In this document: positions 54,769 through 63,544 of the stretch, in pieces | How positions within the stretch are numbered: the stretch's first letter is position 1 | Layout: every line of letters begins with the position of its first letter | NCBI RefSeq assembly: GCF_000153105.1 | Contig: NZ_CH672377.1 | Location: forward strand, 1,272,405-1,336,404 | Source: Blastopirellula marina DSM 3645 | GTDB lineage: Bacteria > Planctomycetota > Planctomycetia > Pirellulales > Pirellulaceae | DNA length: 64,000 nt | Direction: 5' to 3' | Program-made: the position numbers and the translations under genes | Notes under the pieces: generated by a model | Seen by the model: only the letters and a program-made list of their open reading frames with translations | What the model was told of the DNA's origin: nothing | Databases searched by the model: none

Positions 54769-57294
54769 CTAGCGAGCAAAACCGTACGACCAAAAACTCA
54801 TCAGCACGAACATCGCCAGCGCACCGACGACGATAAACATCACATACTGCCGCAGACTGCCGGTCTGCATTCCTCGCAGCGCAGCGCCCGTGGAGTAGGT
54901 CTTCGCCGCGAACCAATTGATCGCGCCGTCGATCGCGCCCTGATCGACCCAAGCTTCTCCGCACCGCGCGATTTGTCGCACCGACCAAGCGAGCCCGTGT
55001 AATAAGCGGTCAATACACTGCTTATCAATCCAGACGCAACAAGCGGCGATGACTTTGGCAGGACGAACGAAGAGGACGTCGTACGCTTCGTCGAACCACC
55101 ATTTGTGGACCAAAAATTTGTAGACCGGAGCAAACGTGCGCCGCGCGTCCGTCGGATCAAGCACGCGCCATAGATACATGGCGCTCGCCAAAAAGATCCC
55201 CGTCATCGCGGCGCCAAACGCCATCAACCCGACAGGAGTTCGAATTTCGTCGGCGTGACTCTTCGATTCGTGCAGCCAGACATAGCCGCCGTCGAGACTC
55301 GCCATGTCCGACCAAAGGCCGATCGGGCGCCCTTGTTCGATGACGTTGGTCAGTCCATAGTTCCCAAAAATGGGCCACGCGATTGCGACCGCCATGACCG
55401 CCAACACGACCAGCGGCACGTACATCACGCGCGGCGATTCGTGCGCATGTTTGTAACGATGTTCGTCACGCGGCTCGCCTGCAAAGGTCAGGTACCACAT
55501 GCGGAACATGTAGAACGCAGTAACCGCGGCGCCGCCGGTCGCGGCATAAAAGAAGATCGAGCCCCACAGCGGATTCGCCGAGCGGAACAGATAGGCCTGC
55601 TCCAGCATCAAGTCTTTGGAGTAGTACCCTGAGAAGCCGAACGGAATCCCCAAGGCCGACGGCACGCCGACGCCGGCGATCGCCAGACAGCCGACCAGCA
55701 TCGTGTAGGCGGTGTACGGCATCTTCTTACGCAGGCCGCCCATCTCGGTCATCTCGTTGGTGTGGACCGCGTGGATCACCGAACCAGAACACATAAAGAG
55801 CAAGCTCTTAAAGAACGCGTGCGTCACCAGGTGCATCACGCCAGCGGCCCAACCGCCCACTCCCAGGGCCAACATCATGTAGCCAAGCTGGCTAACCGTC
55901 GAATAGGCGAGAACGCGTTTGATGTCGGTCGCGACAATAGCGATCGAACCGCCGATCAGCAGCGTAATGCAGCCGGCGCAAGCGATGACCAGCAGCACTT
56001 CGGGTGCGAAAACCGGATAGAAGCGTGCGACCAAAAATACGCCGGCCGCGACCATCGTCGCCGAGTGAACCAGCGCTGAAACCGGAGTTGGGCCTTCCAT
56101 CGCGTCCGGCAACCAGACATGCAACGGAAACTGAGCACTTTTACCAACGCAGCCGCAGAAGATGCCGACGCCGGCGATTACGAGCAGCCAGTAACCATAG
56201 TGCGTCGCGTCCCCTTTGGCTTTGCCGTCGCGCCACAGCGACACCTGGGCGAGAATCTGCGACTCCAGATCGGCCGTCGTCGTCCCCGGCTGCGCGGCGA
56301 CGATCATCTCTTCGACTCTCTCTTTCGCTCCTTGCAGCACCATGCCGTCCGGCACGCGCAACTCATGCAGACCATTTTCGCCGGCAGGTCGCAGCAGCGA
56401 GAACAACCCATGTTCGTGCGGATCGAGCTTGCCGTCGCCGTTGCGATCCACATCGCCAAAGTTGAATGTCGCCAGGCTCGCCCAGATCGCCATCAAACCG
56501 ATCAGCATCCCGAAGTCGCCAACGCGATTGACGATGAACGCTTTGTTCGCCGCGGTCGAAGCGCTCTGACGTTCAACGTAAAAGCCGATCAAAAAGTAGC
56601 TGCACGCACCGACCAATTCCCAAAAGACAAAGGTCATCGCGATGTTGCCGGCGATCACCAGCCCCAACATGCTGAAGCAGAACAGGGACAAGTACTGGAA
56701 GAACCGATGATAGCGGCCTGGTCGTTTCAAATGCGTGCCGTCAGCCAACGTCACTTCGTGGTCCGTCACCTCATGCAATTCTTCATGCATGTAACCGCCG
56801 GCGTAAAAGTGAATGCAAGTCGCGATAAAGGTCACGACGCAAAACATCACAATCGTCAGCGCGTCAATGTAATAGTTGATCGCGACTTCGGAGCCGTAGA
56901 AGCGCCCCAGCGAATACCAGTGTCCCGTGTAGACCGGAGGGACAAAGTGCGCATCGTCCGCATGTTCGTCATGCTCGCCATGGACCAAGCCGTCGGCGTG
57001 GTCATGATCATGCTCCCCGTCATGCAGTGCGGTCAGATGAACGCTGGATTGCGAGATGACGGCATGCGACTCTGCGGGATGAGCATGATGCGTCGCCGGC
57101 GGCGCATGCTGCGCCATCCAGATAGCGGCGGCCGTTAGCGAACACATCGCCGCGGCGGCGATCGCTCCGGTGGCGATATGCGCGCCCAGTTGTTCGAGCC
57201 ATTTGCCGAACAAGAAAATCACGAAGAACGAAACCAGCGGAAGTAAAACCGCTAGTCCGAGTAGGAACGGCAGACTGTCTTCGGGAGTCAGCAT
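54769..57294 (-). CDS. nuoL: NADH-quinone oxidoreductase subunit L, with two inserts
   Basis: This is the distal antiporter-like subunit with the long lateral helix. The 841-aa protein has VFWELVGACSYFLIGFY near 224, GKSAQFPLHVWLPDAMEGPT near 384 and VLAYSTVSQLGYMMLALGV. It is longer than the usual 610-660. Between the first two helices lies a segment with 14 His in 54 residues (63-116). Residues 283-294, DRNGDGKLDPHE, form a complete EF-hand loop inside a soluble insert (about 280-365) just before the FPLHVWLPDA block. Its ATG shares one base with the nuoK stop (TGATG). Confidence 0.96.
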   Translation of the reverse strand: MLTPEDSLPFLLGLAVLLPLVSFFVIFLFGKWLEQLGAHIATGAIAAAAMCSLTAAAIWMAQHAPPATHHAHPAESHAVISQSSVHLTALHDGEHDHDHADGLVHGEHDEHADDAHFVPPVYTGHWYSLGRFYGSEVAINYYIDALTIVMFCVVTFIATCIHFYAGGYMHEELHEVTDHEVTLADGTHLKRPGRYHRFFQYLSLFCFSMLGLVIAGNIAMTFVFWELVGACSYFLIGFYVERQSASTAANKAFIVNRVGDFGMLIGLMAIWASLATFNFGDVDRNGDGKLDPHEHGLFSLLRPAGENGLHELRVPDGMVLQGAKERVEEMIVAAQPGTTTADLESQILAQVSLWRDGKAKGDATHYGYWLLVIAGVGIFCGCVGKSAQFPLHVWLPDAMEGPTPVSALVHSATMVAAGVFLVARFYPVFAPEVLLVIACAGCITLLIGGSIAIVATDIKRVLAYSTVSQLGYMMLALGVGGWAAGVMHLVTHAFFKSLLFMCSGSVIHAVHTNEMTEMGGLRKKMPYTAYTMLVGCLAIAGVGVPSALGIPFGFSGYYSKDLMLEQAYLFRSANPLWGSIFFYAATGGAAVTAFYMFRMWYLTFAGEPRDEHRYKHAHESPRVMYVPLVVLAVMAVAIAWPIFGNYGLTNVIEQGRPIGLWSDMASLDGGYVWLHESKSHADEIRTPVGLMAFGAAMTGIFLASAMYLWRVLDPTDARRTFAPVYKFLVHKWWFDEAYDVLFVRPAKVIAACCVWIDKQCIDRLLHGLAWSVRQIARCGEAWVDQGAIDGAINWFAAKTYSTGAALRGMQTGSLRQYVMFIVVGALAMFVLMSFWSYGFAR
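56413..56448 (-). other. EF-hand calcium-binding loop in NuoL
   Basis: The twelve residues DRNGDGKLDPHE satisfy the EF-hand rule: acidic or polar at positions 1, 3, 5 and 9, Gly at 6, a hydrophobic at 8 and Glu at 12. No second EF hand is seen next to it. Confidence 0.75.
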
Positions 57295-57629
57295 CAGCCC
57301 TTCAACTCATTCGCCTTGTCGACGTCAATAGTGGAGTGGTTGTTGTAATAATTGAGCGCGATCGCCAACGCGACGGCCGCTTCCGCCGCCGCCAAGACAA
57401 TGACAAACAGCGCGAGTAAGTTACCTTCGAGCCCCAGATTGTCTTCGCGAAAGTAAGGACTGGCGAACGCAACGAAATTGATATTCGCCCCGTTCAACAC
57501 TAGTTCGACCCCCATCAGGATCCCCAGCGTGTTGCGCTTGGTCGCCATGCATACGACGCCGGTCACAAACAAAAAGGCGCCGACGGCCAGAAAATGGGAG
57601 AGCCCGACCGGCTCGGTCAAAAAGTTCAT
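57294..57629 (-). CDS. nuoK: NADH-quinone oxidoreductase subunit K
   Basis: NuoK is a three-helix subunit of the membrane arm, linked to proton transfer. The 111-aa product has LAVGAFLFVTGVVCMATKRN, MGVELVLNGANINFVAFA with the conserved Glu in the second helix, and VLAAAEAAVALAIAL with the other Glu. Size is normal. It overlaps nuoJ by four bases (ATGA) and nuoL by one base, so translation of the three is coupled. Confidence 0.97.
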   Translation of the reverse strand: MNFLTEPVGLSHFLAVGAFLFVTGVVCMATKRNTLGILMGVELVLNGANINFVAFASPYFREDNLGLEGNLLALFVIVLAAAEAAVALAIALNYYNNHSTIDVDKANELKG

Positions 57630-58363
57630 CGAGCGTCTCCCTCGGGCGTTTGCATAACCGCACTTCGTTTCGAACGCGCTAGATAGGCGGCGCCGACCAG
57701 CACGACCAACAAGTGGACCGAAACAATTTCAAACGGAAGCAAATAGCCTGAATAGCCGAGCGAATCGAGTTCTGGCTTGTCGACGCGAACCCCGACCAAT
57801 CCTAAACCAACTTGCGAGGTCAACTCGGGCTGGCCATATTTCACTTTCGCCAGCAGCGGTCGCAGCTTCGCCGCCTCCGCCGCGGTCAACTCGGTTCGGT
57901 TGTCGGCCGCCATCGCGGCGATGATCTCTTCTTCCGCCGCGGTCACTTCGGCTTGCAGGCGGGCCTGATAATCGCTGGAACGCCAGGCCGGGACGCTAAA
58001 TGCAATCTGCGTCAGCAGGGCCAACAGCGAACCGCCGACAATCAACGCCAAGATCCAATCGCCCGCTTTGGTCTTCATGCTGATAAAAGCTTGTTGCGCC
58101 GTCAGCATCACGCCAAAGATCAGCAGCACCACCGTGCCGCCAACGTAAATCATTAACTGCATCGCGCCGACAAAATGAGCGCCGGTCAAAAAGATCAACC
58201 CGCTGGTCGCCGCTAGGCTGAGAACCAAAAAGAAGGCCATCCGCACAACGTTGCTCGAGACCACCATCGCTAGCGCAAATCCGCAGGCAATGAATGACGT
58301 GAGATAAAAGAAGACGGTGTGCCAATTAATTTCGGCCGCGAGCAATAAGGGGAAGTTGGTCAT
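57626..58363 (-). CDS. nuoJ: NADH-quinone oxidoreductase subunit J
   Basis: NuoJ is a five-helix membrane subunit near the quinone site. The 245-aa protein has a normal N-terminal half (FLTGAHFVGAMQLMIYVGGTVVLLIFGVMLT) and the final helix (FEIVSVHLLVVLVGAAYLARSKR). Between the fourth and fifth helices lies a soluble stretch of about 85 residues (about 125-205) with an Ala/Glu-rich helix, longer than in E. coli (total 184). It overlaps nuoH and nuoK by four bases each. Confidence 0.95.
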   Translation of the reverse strand: MTNFPLLLAAEINWHTVFFYLTSFIACGFALAMVVSSNVVRMAFFLVLSLAATSGLIFLTGAHFVGAMQLMIYVGGTVVLLIFGVMLTAQQAFISMKTKAGDWILALIVGGSLLALLTQIAFSVPAWRSSDYQARLQAEVTAAEEEIIAAMAADNRTELTAAEAAKLRPLLAKVKYGQPELTSQVGLGLVGVRVDKPELDSLGYSGYLLPFEIVSVHLLVVLVGAAYLARSKRSAVMQTPEGDAR

Positions 58364-59664
58364 CGAGCGCCCTCCGGTTGCGGCGTCGGAATCAGGGCGA
58401 CTCGATCGGCGGCGTCTTCCTCAAGCGAAGTTTGCGCCTCTTGCTGAGGGCCCCCTTCGACCGCCGAATTGAGCTCGTAAGCTTCGGTCGCCAATCGTTT
58501 CTCTAACTGCTGCATCTCGTTGTCGATGTCTTGCACCCAGCCTTCGCGAACATCGCCGCGTGCCTGCATCGGCATGACGTCATTCAAAAAGGGAAGATGG
58601 AGCGCCGTCCACAAGACCGAACCGAGAAAGCAAAACGCGGCGATCGGCACGCAATACTTCAAACACATCGAAATCACTTGGTCGATCCGCAAGCGGGGCA
58701 GCGTCCAGCGAACCCACATCATCACCACGACCCCCAGGACCGCCTTCAAGAGAAAGTTGCCCAGTCCGACCAGATTGGCGAGTGTTTCTAGCGTAAAATT
58801 TCCTTCCGGGACCCAGAAGAAAATCGGGATCGGCCCGTTCCAGCCGCCAAAGAACAAAATCGCCGCCAAACCGCTGACCAAAAACATGGAGCCATATTCG
58901 GCCATGAAAAAGAGGCTCCAGCGAATGCCGGAATATTCGGTCAAAAATCCCGAAACCAATTCGCTTTCGGCTTCGGCCAGGTCAAATGGGGCGCGATTCA
59001 CGCTGGCGATTCCGCAGGTGAAATAAACCCAAAACAGCAGCATGCAAAAGGGATCGTGAAAGAAGAGCCAATTACTGAAGAGTCCTGATTGCTGATCGGC
59101 GATCGTCACCAGGTCCATCGTGCCGCTGATCAAGACCGGCACGACCACGCAAATGCCGAGCGGGACTTCGTAGCTGACAACCTGAGCCGCTTGCCGCATG
59201 CCGCCGAACAGCGACCATTTCGAGCCAGATCCATATCCGGCCAAGATCACGCCAAACACTTCTAAACCCAACACGGCGATCACAAAGAACAACGCGATGT
59301 TCAGTCGTACTCCCACCCAGCCGCTGGCGAACGGCAAGGCCAGAAACGCCGTGAAACTAGCGGCCAACGAGATATAGGGAGCCAGCTTGAAGAGCAGGGG
59401 ATCGGCGTCCCTGGGCATCAAGTCTTCTTTGCTTAGCAACTTGATGCCGTCGGCCAGCGTTTGCAGCCAACCAAATTTGCCGCCGGTGCGCGTCGGTCCA
59501 AGCCGGTCTTGGATGCGACCGGCGATCTTGCGCTCCATCCAGATAAAGACGACGGCGCCCACGGCGATCACATGCAGCAACAAAACGGCCTGGATGATCG
59601 CCGCCAACAACCAGCCGAGCCAATCCCAACCTTCTGGAAACCAGGTTGAAAAATAGTCGGCCAT
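58360..59664 (-). CDS. nuoH: NADH-quinone oxidoreductase subunit H
   Basis: NuoH contributes to the quinone-binding site and links the arms of Complex I. The 434-aa product has MERKIAGRIQDRLGPTRTGG near 43, LADGIKLLSKEDLMP near 70, GYGSGSKWSLFGGMRQAAQ near 147, and RAPFDLAEAESELVSGFLTEYSG near 219, all typical. The last 70 residues (after about 365) form a polar Glu/Gln-rich tail not found in E. coli NuoH (325 aa). The gap to nuoD is 137 bases and has no gene, where nuoEFG would lie in the full 14-gene order. Confidence 0.96.
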   Translation of the reverse strand: MADYFSTWFPEGWDWLGWLLAAIIQAVLLLHVIAVGAVVFIWMERKIAGRIQDRLGPTRTGGKFGWLQTLADGIKLLSKEDLMPRDADPLLFKLAPYISLAASFTAFLALPFASGWVGVRLNIALFFVIAVLGLEVFGVILAGYGSGSKWSLFGGMRQAAQVVSYEVPLGICVVVPVLISGTMDLVTIADQQSGLFSNWLFFHDPFCMLLFWVYFTCGIASVNRAPFDLAEAESELVSGFLTEYSGIRWSLFFMAEYGSMFLVSGLAAILFFGGWNGPIPIFFWVPEGNFTLETLANLVGLGNFLLKAVLGVVVMMWVRWTLPRLRIDQVISMCLKYCVPIAAFCFLGSVLWTALHLPFLNDVMPMQARGDVREGWVQDIDNEMQQLEKRLATEAYELNSAVEGGPQQEAQTSLEEDAADRVALIPTPQPEGAR

Positions 59665-59790
59665 TCGTTCGCGATCCTTACGCTATGCCGTGGTGATTGG
59701 AGTAAATCTCGGCGATGTTTGATGCGGATATCATAACGCTCGAGGCCGGTGATCGAAACTACTTAGAGCCTGAAAATAATCATCTATAGG

Positions 59791-59805
59791 CTAGCCAGCG
59801 GCTAG
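59791..59805 (-). repeat. Palindrome over the nuoD stop codon
   Basis: CTAGCC (59791-59796), AGC, GGCTAG (59800-59805) is a perfect inverted repeat covering the nuoD TAG, much like the rpmJ stop palindrome. There is no T run. Confidence 0.4.
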
Positions 59806-61007
59806 CGATCAATCTCTCCCATCACAATATCGAGCGAGCCGATGATCGCCGGAACGTCGGCAATCAAACAATCGCGACAAAGTTCTGGCGCTACCGACAA
59901 ATTGCAGAAGCAGCTGCTGCGTGCTCGCGCTCGCAGCGGAATGGATCCGCTGCCGTCGCTCACGATATAGAAACCCATTTGCCCGCGTGGGCACTCGGTC
60001 TCTAAATAAGCCTCTCCCTTGGGCAACTTGGTCGCCAACTTGATCGGCGTCCCCCAGTCTCCCGTTGCTTGGCTATATTTTTCGATCCCTTGTCGCAGCA
60101 GGTCGATCGCCTGGATCACTTCAAGCATTCGCACATAAAAACGGTGCCAGCAATCGCCCAACACCGCATCCGACGGAACCGGCGGATACTCGTGATCGCG
60201 GGGATAGCTGCCGTTCTTCTCAACGATCACTTCAAACGCATACCCGGCGTACAGCGACGTATATCGCTCTTCACCGTCACGACGCAGATCATAATCGACG
60301 CCCGATCCGCGTAAAACGGGGCCTGAACACCCATAGTCGATCGCCATCTCGGCAGACATCACGCCGATATTCGCGGTTCGCTTGATGAAAATCGCATTGT
60401 TGGTCAGCAGCGCGTGATAGTCCAAAATCACCGGCTCAAACTGATCGAGAAACCCCGTCAGCTTTTGCAGCCAGCCCGGCGGTAAATCGGCGGTCGCACC
60501 TCCCGGCGTGAGATAGCTGTAGGTCAATCGAGCGCCGCACGCATCTTCTAGCAGATCGAGAATGCGCTCTCGCTCGCGAAACGCATACAGAAAAGGACTG
60601 AACGAACCAAGATCGAGACCGTACGTGCCCATCCCGACCAAATGACTCGCGATCCGATTCAGTTCGGCAATGATGACGCGCAGATGCCGCGCCTTCTCTG
60701 GCAGGTCGTAATCGATCAGTTTTTCGACCGCCAAGGCCCAACCGAGATTCATATTCATACCGGCCAGATAGTCCATCCGGTCGGTATACGGAATCCATTG
60801 CCGCGGCGTCAGATTTTCGCCGATTTTTTCGGCGCAGCGATGCAAATAGCCAATATGCGGCGTCGCTTCTGAAACAACTTCGCCATCGGTTCGCAGCACC
60901 AACCGCAGTACGCCGTGCGTGCTGGGATGCTGCGGGCCCATGTTGACCAGCATTTCATCGGTTCGGACGTCGATCTCCACGATGCCGGAAGTAGGCGCCA
61001 TCTCCAT
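59802..61007 (-). CDS. nuoD: NADH-quinone oxidoreductase subunit D
   Basis: NuoD is the 49-kDa subunit, helping to form the quinone-binding cavity in the hydrophilic arm. The 401-aa protein shows NMGPQHPSTHGVLRLVLRTDGE near 23, IGYLHRCAEKIGENLTPRQW, ERERILDLLEDACGARLTY and the end MGEIDR. Start: the ATG at 61007 or the one at 61001 (MAP); a longer frame to 61058 has no homology at its start. nuoC is 65 bases upstream. Confidence 0.97.
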   Translation of the reverse strand: MEMAPTSGIVEIDVRTDEMLVNMGPQHPSTHGVLRLVLRTDGEVVSEATPHIGYLHRCAEKIGENLTPRQWIPYTDRMDYLAGMNMNLGWALAVEKLIDYDLPEKARHLRVIIAELNRIASHLVGMGTYGLDLGSFSPFLYAFRERERILDLLEDACGARLTYSYLTPGGATADLPPGWLQKLTGFLDQFEPVILDYHALLTNNAIFIKRTANIGVMSAEMAIDYGCSGPVLRGSGVDYDLRRDGEERYTSLYAGYAFEVIVEKNGSYPRDHEYPPVPSDAVLGDCWHRFYVRMLEVIQAIDLLRQGIEKYSQATGDWGTPIKLATKLPKGEAYLETECPRGQMGFYIVSDGSGSIPLRARARSSCFCNLSVAPELCRDCLIADVPAIIGSLDIVMGEIDR

Positions 61008-61072
61008 AACCGCTTCGTTTCGCTGATGCCAACAAGGGTGTTTAAAACTGACCGTCAAACTCTTCGCCGCGA

Positions 61073-61603
61073 CTAACGTCCGCGAATGCCGTGATATTCC
61101 AACGGCATTTCATAATCTTTCCGCAAGGGATAGCCGACCCAATCCTCGGGACACAAGATCCGCTGCAGATTGGGATGCCCGGTGAACCAGACGCCTGACA
61201 GGTCGTACGCTTCTCGTTCGTGCCAGTCGGCGGTGCTCCAGATGCCGGAGACACTGGGAACTTCGGGCAATTGCCCCGGTACGCCGTCCTTCCAACGAGG
61301 CAGCATCACCTTGACGACCAACGTCGTTTTGTACTGAATGCTGGAAAGGTGATAGACCACTTCCAGATGCGGGCTCCAAGCAGTCTTGGCCGCTTTCTTT
61401 GCGTCGGGTTCAAAATAGTCGACGACGCAAATCGAATTGCAGTAGTTGAACCGCAAGTCTTCGGCGTCGCGCAGATAGCGGCACAACTCGACCACTCCGC
61501 CGGGCTCGACTTCGATCCAAGGATCGATCGCTTCCAGCTCGACGCGCGCCACCAAATCGCCGAATCGCTTTTCGAGTCGCTCGATGAATTGCTTTCCGCT
61601 CAT
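61073..61603 (-). CDS. nuoC: NADH-quinone oxidoreductase subunit C
   Basis: NuoC is the 30-kDa subunit of the hydrophilic arm. The 176-aa product ends in the signature [40 protein letters not shown]. The N-terminal part is more variable but of normal length. It is a separate gene, not fused to nuoD. It lies 45 bases after nuoA, where nuoB is usually found; nuoB is missing from the window. Confidence 0.95.
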   Translation of the reverse strand: MSGKQFIERLEKRFGDLVARVELEAIDPWIEVEPGGVVELCRYLRDAEDLRFNYCNSICVVDYFEPDAKKAAKTAWSPHLEVVYHLSSIQYKTTLVVKVMLPRWKDGVPGQLPEVPSVSGIWSTADWHEREAYDLSGVWFTGHPNLQRILCPEDWVGYPLRKDYEMPLEYHGIRGR

Positions 61604-61648
61604 GTCGTTCGCCGCTCGCGTTGTGGTCTCAAAGTTGAATCAATCCGT

Positions 61649-62278
61649 CTAGCGCGTCTCGGCCATCTGCTGGGGTCGAGCAGGCGTCGTATGCACCGAC
61701 ATGCTGGGTCCAGCCCGCGCTTCGCGTGTGATCGCGCGCACCCAATCCAGATCGCCGCGTTTCCAAACATAAGCGAAGCCGACAAGCAGCACCGCAAAGA
61801 AAACGCCGATGTCGGCAATGCAAGTCCAAAGCAGCGAACCTGCGCCGCTACGAACTTGATCGGGAGTCACCGCGCCTGACAGGATCTCTTCGTTTAACGT
61901 TTCCGGCAAACCGAATTCGCGATGCAGTCCCGCGACCGCCGGCGACAGCGTGACGGTTCCTTCGACGCTCTCATAAACGACCGGCGCCCCCGGGTCGGAC
62001 AATTGCGCCGACTTGCCAAACACGACCGCCCACGGAAAGAAGAACGCAACTTCGACGTCAAAGATGATAAACAGCAGCGCGACGACGTAAAAGCGAAGAT
62101 CGAACTGCACAAAGCTAGAGCCGATCGTTGGTTCGCCGCATTCGTAGATCTCCAGCTTTTCTTCGCTGGGATTGTTCGGCCGCAGGAACATGCCCAACAA
62201 AATATTGAAGAACACGAACGCCATACCGACTCCGCCGAACAGCAATAGATAGCCGACGATCGTCGTAGAAAGTGTCAT
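61649..62278 (-). CDS. nuoA: NADH-quinone oxidoreductase subunit A, with large insert
   Basis: NuoA is a three-helix membrane subunit near the junction of the arms. The 209-aa protein has EIYECGEPTIGSSFVQFDLRF and VVALLFIIFDVEVAFFFPWA, both highly conserved. Between helices 2 and 3 it has a soluble insert of about 60 residues (about 90-150), absent from the usual 120-147-aa NuoA. The third helix and a long C-terminal tail follow. It is preceded on the same strand by a DUF2203 gene. Confidence 0.95.
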   Translation of the reverse strand: MTLSTTIVGYLLLFGGVGMAFVFFNILLGMFLRPNNPSEEKLEIYECGEPTIGSSFVQFDLRFYVVALLFIIFDVEVAFFFPWAVVFGKSAQLSDPGAPVVYESVEGTVTLSPAVAGLHREFGLPETLNEEILSGAVTPDQVRSGAGSLLWTCIADIGVFFAVLLVGFAYVWKRGDLDWVRAITREARAGPSMSVHTTPARPQQMAETR

Positions 62279-62455
62279 AGCGATCCCTGCGATGGCGATG
62301 GGAAAACCTTGCCTTGCCCGCGGATCGATCGCTGATAAAAATCACCGACTAGATCCTTGGAGCGATAGAAGCAATTAACCCCGGATTGTAGAACTACGGG
62401 GAATCAATGCAACTAGCTGCCGGTCAAGGAGAAGAAATTTCCCGCAACTGTTGAA

Positions 62456-62899
62456 TTAATTCTGAAAGATGGTGTCCGACGTGATCGGCTGACGACCGGC
62501 GAAACCGGCGTCCATTTCATGCCAATGCGTCACGACCGGCTCTCCCAATTTCCAACAGAGATAGACCGTCTTGCCGTTGATGATGGCCGGAAAATCAACC
62601 AGCCCTTCGGGACCGCTTTTCGGCTCGACGCCCAGTTCACGCAGTTCTTCGACATAGTTTTGCAGACGCTGCGAATCGTTCTGCAATTCATCTTTCACCA
62701 ATCGCAGTTCTTCAGCATAGACGCGCGGCGCGCTGTCGTAGTTGGCGCGGCGTTCGAGATCGACAAGACGTTCGCGGCGAGAAATCACATCACGCGAAAG
62801 CTCCACGATGTCAGCCACGATTGCCGAGACGAGCGGCAACATCGCGTTGGCTTGGGCGACCGTAAATATGCGAACCGACTGTGCGGAAGATGAAGTCAT
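62456..62899 (-). CDS. DUF2203 protein
   Basis: This 147-aa protein matches DUF2203: FTVAQANAMLPLVSAIVADI near the start, a central coiled-coil-like helix, and the strong C-terminal block GLVDFPAIINGKTVYLCWKL followed by GEPVVTHWHEMDAGFAGRQP. The family is widespread and uncharacterised. It lies between nuoI and nuoA on the same strand, with gaps of 117 and 177 bases, so co-transcription with nuo genes is plausible but a Complex I role is unproven. Confidence 0.88.
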   Translation of the reverse strand: MTSSSAQSVRIFTVAQANAMLPLVSAIVADIVELSRDVISRRERLVDLERRANYDSAPRVYAEELRLVKDELQNDSQRLQNYVEELRELGVEPKSGPEGLVDFPAIINGKTVYLCWKLGEPVVTHWHEMDAGFAGRQPITSDTIFQN

Positions 62900-63016
62900 C
62901 GATTAACCTGCATCGCTTTTCAAGACAAGACTTACTCAATCAAGTCTAAGCCTGACTAACCTAATTGAAAAGCGACCCGCCGCGGTTTCTTGCGATGAGA
63001 GCCCAACCTGGCGGTT

Positions 63017-63544
63017 TTACTGATTGGGGCCGCCGTGAACCGGCTCGGCAATCACCTTCGATTCGGCGACGGCAGTTGGATTCAGCGAGCTCCGCCCCCA
63101 CGCGATATCGACCGGCAAGCGAGAGAAGTCGACAATCGCTCCATCGCGACTATAGCTGCTCAGATCGAGCGTCCCCCCCATGAAAATACAGTCGACCGGG
63201 CACGGCTCGACACAGAGCGCACAGAACATGCACTTCGTGTAATCGATGGTGAATCCGGTGACGGCGAAACCTTTCGCCCCTTCGACCCGCTCTTTGCCGA
63301 TATAGATGCAATCCACGGGGCACGCTTTAGCGCACTGATCACATGCAATGCAGGTAGTCAGATCGTAGCGATGAAATCCACGATAGCGCGGCGAGACCTG
63401 CACCGGCAGCTCGGGGTACTCGTAGTGCTCGGCAAAAGCCTTACGATCTTTATCGTAAGTGCTGAACCAGTAACGAATTGTGATCGAGAGCCCTTCGGCT
63501 ACCGTTACAACCGCCGAGTAGACGTTTCGTATCCAAGTCAACAT
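63017..63544 (-). CDS. nuoI: NADH-quinone oxidoreductase subunit I
   Basis: NuoI carries two [4Fe-4S] clusters (N6a and N6b) that pass electrons to NuoB. The 175-aa product has two ferredoxin motifs: CIACDQCAKACPVDC (from residue 65) and CMFCALCVEPCPVDC (from 105), each with CxxCxxCxxxCP. GGAAGGTG lies just before the ATG. It is upstream of DUF2203 and nuoA, not between nuoH and nuoJ, where it stands in E. coli. Confidence 0.95.
   Translation of the reverse strand: MLTWIRNVYSAVVTVAEGLSITIRYWFSTYDKDRKAFAEHYEYPELPVQVSPRYRGFHRYDLTTCIACDQCAKACPVDCIYIGKERVEGAKGFAVTGFTIDYTKCMFCALCVEPCPVDCIFMGGTLDLSSYSRDGAIVDFSRLPVDIAWGRSSLNPTAVAESKVIAEPVHGGPNQ

Noticed and set aside
56119-57138. Long plus-strand frame opposite nuoL
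   Set aside because: Antisense shadow of NuoL, whose motifs are unambiguous.
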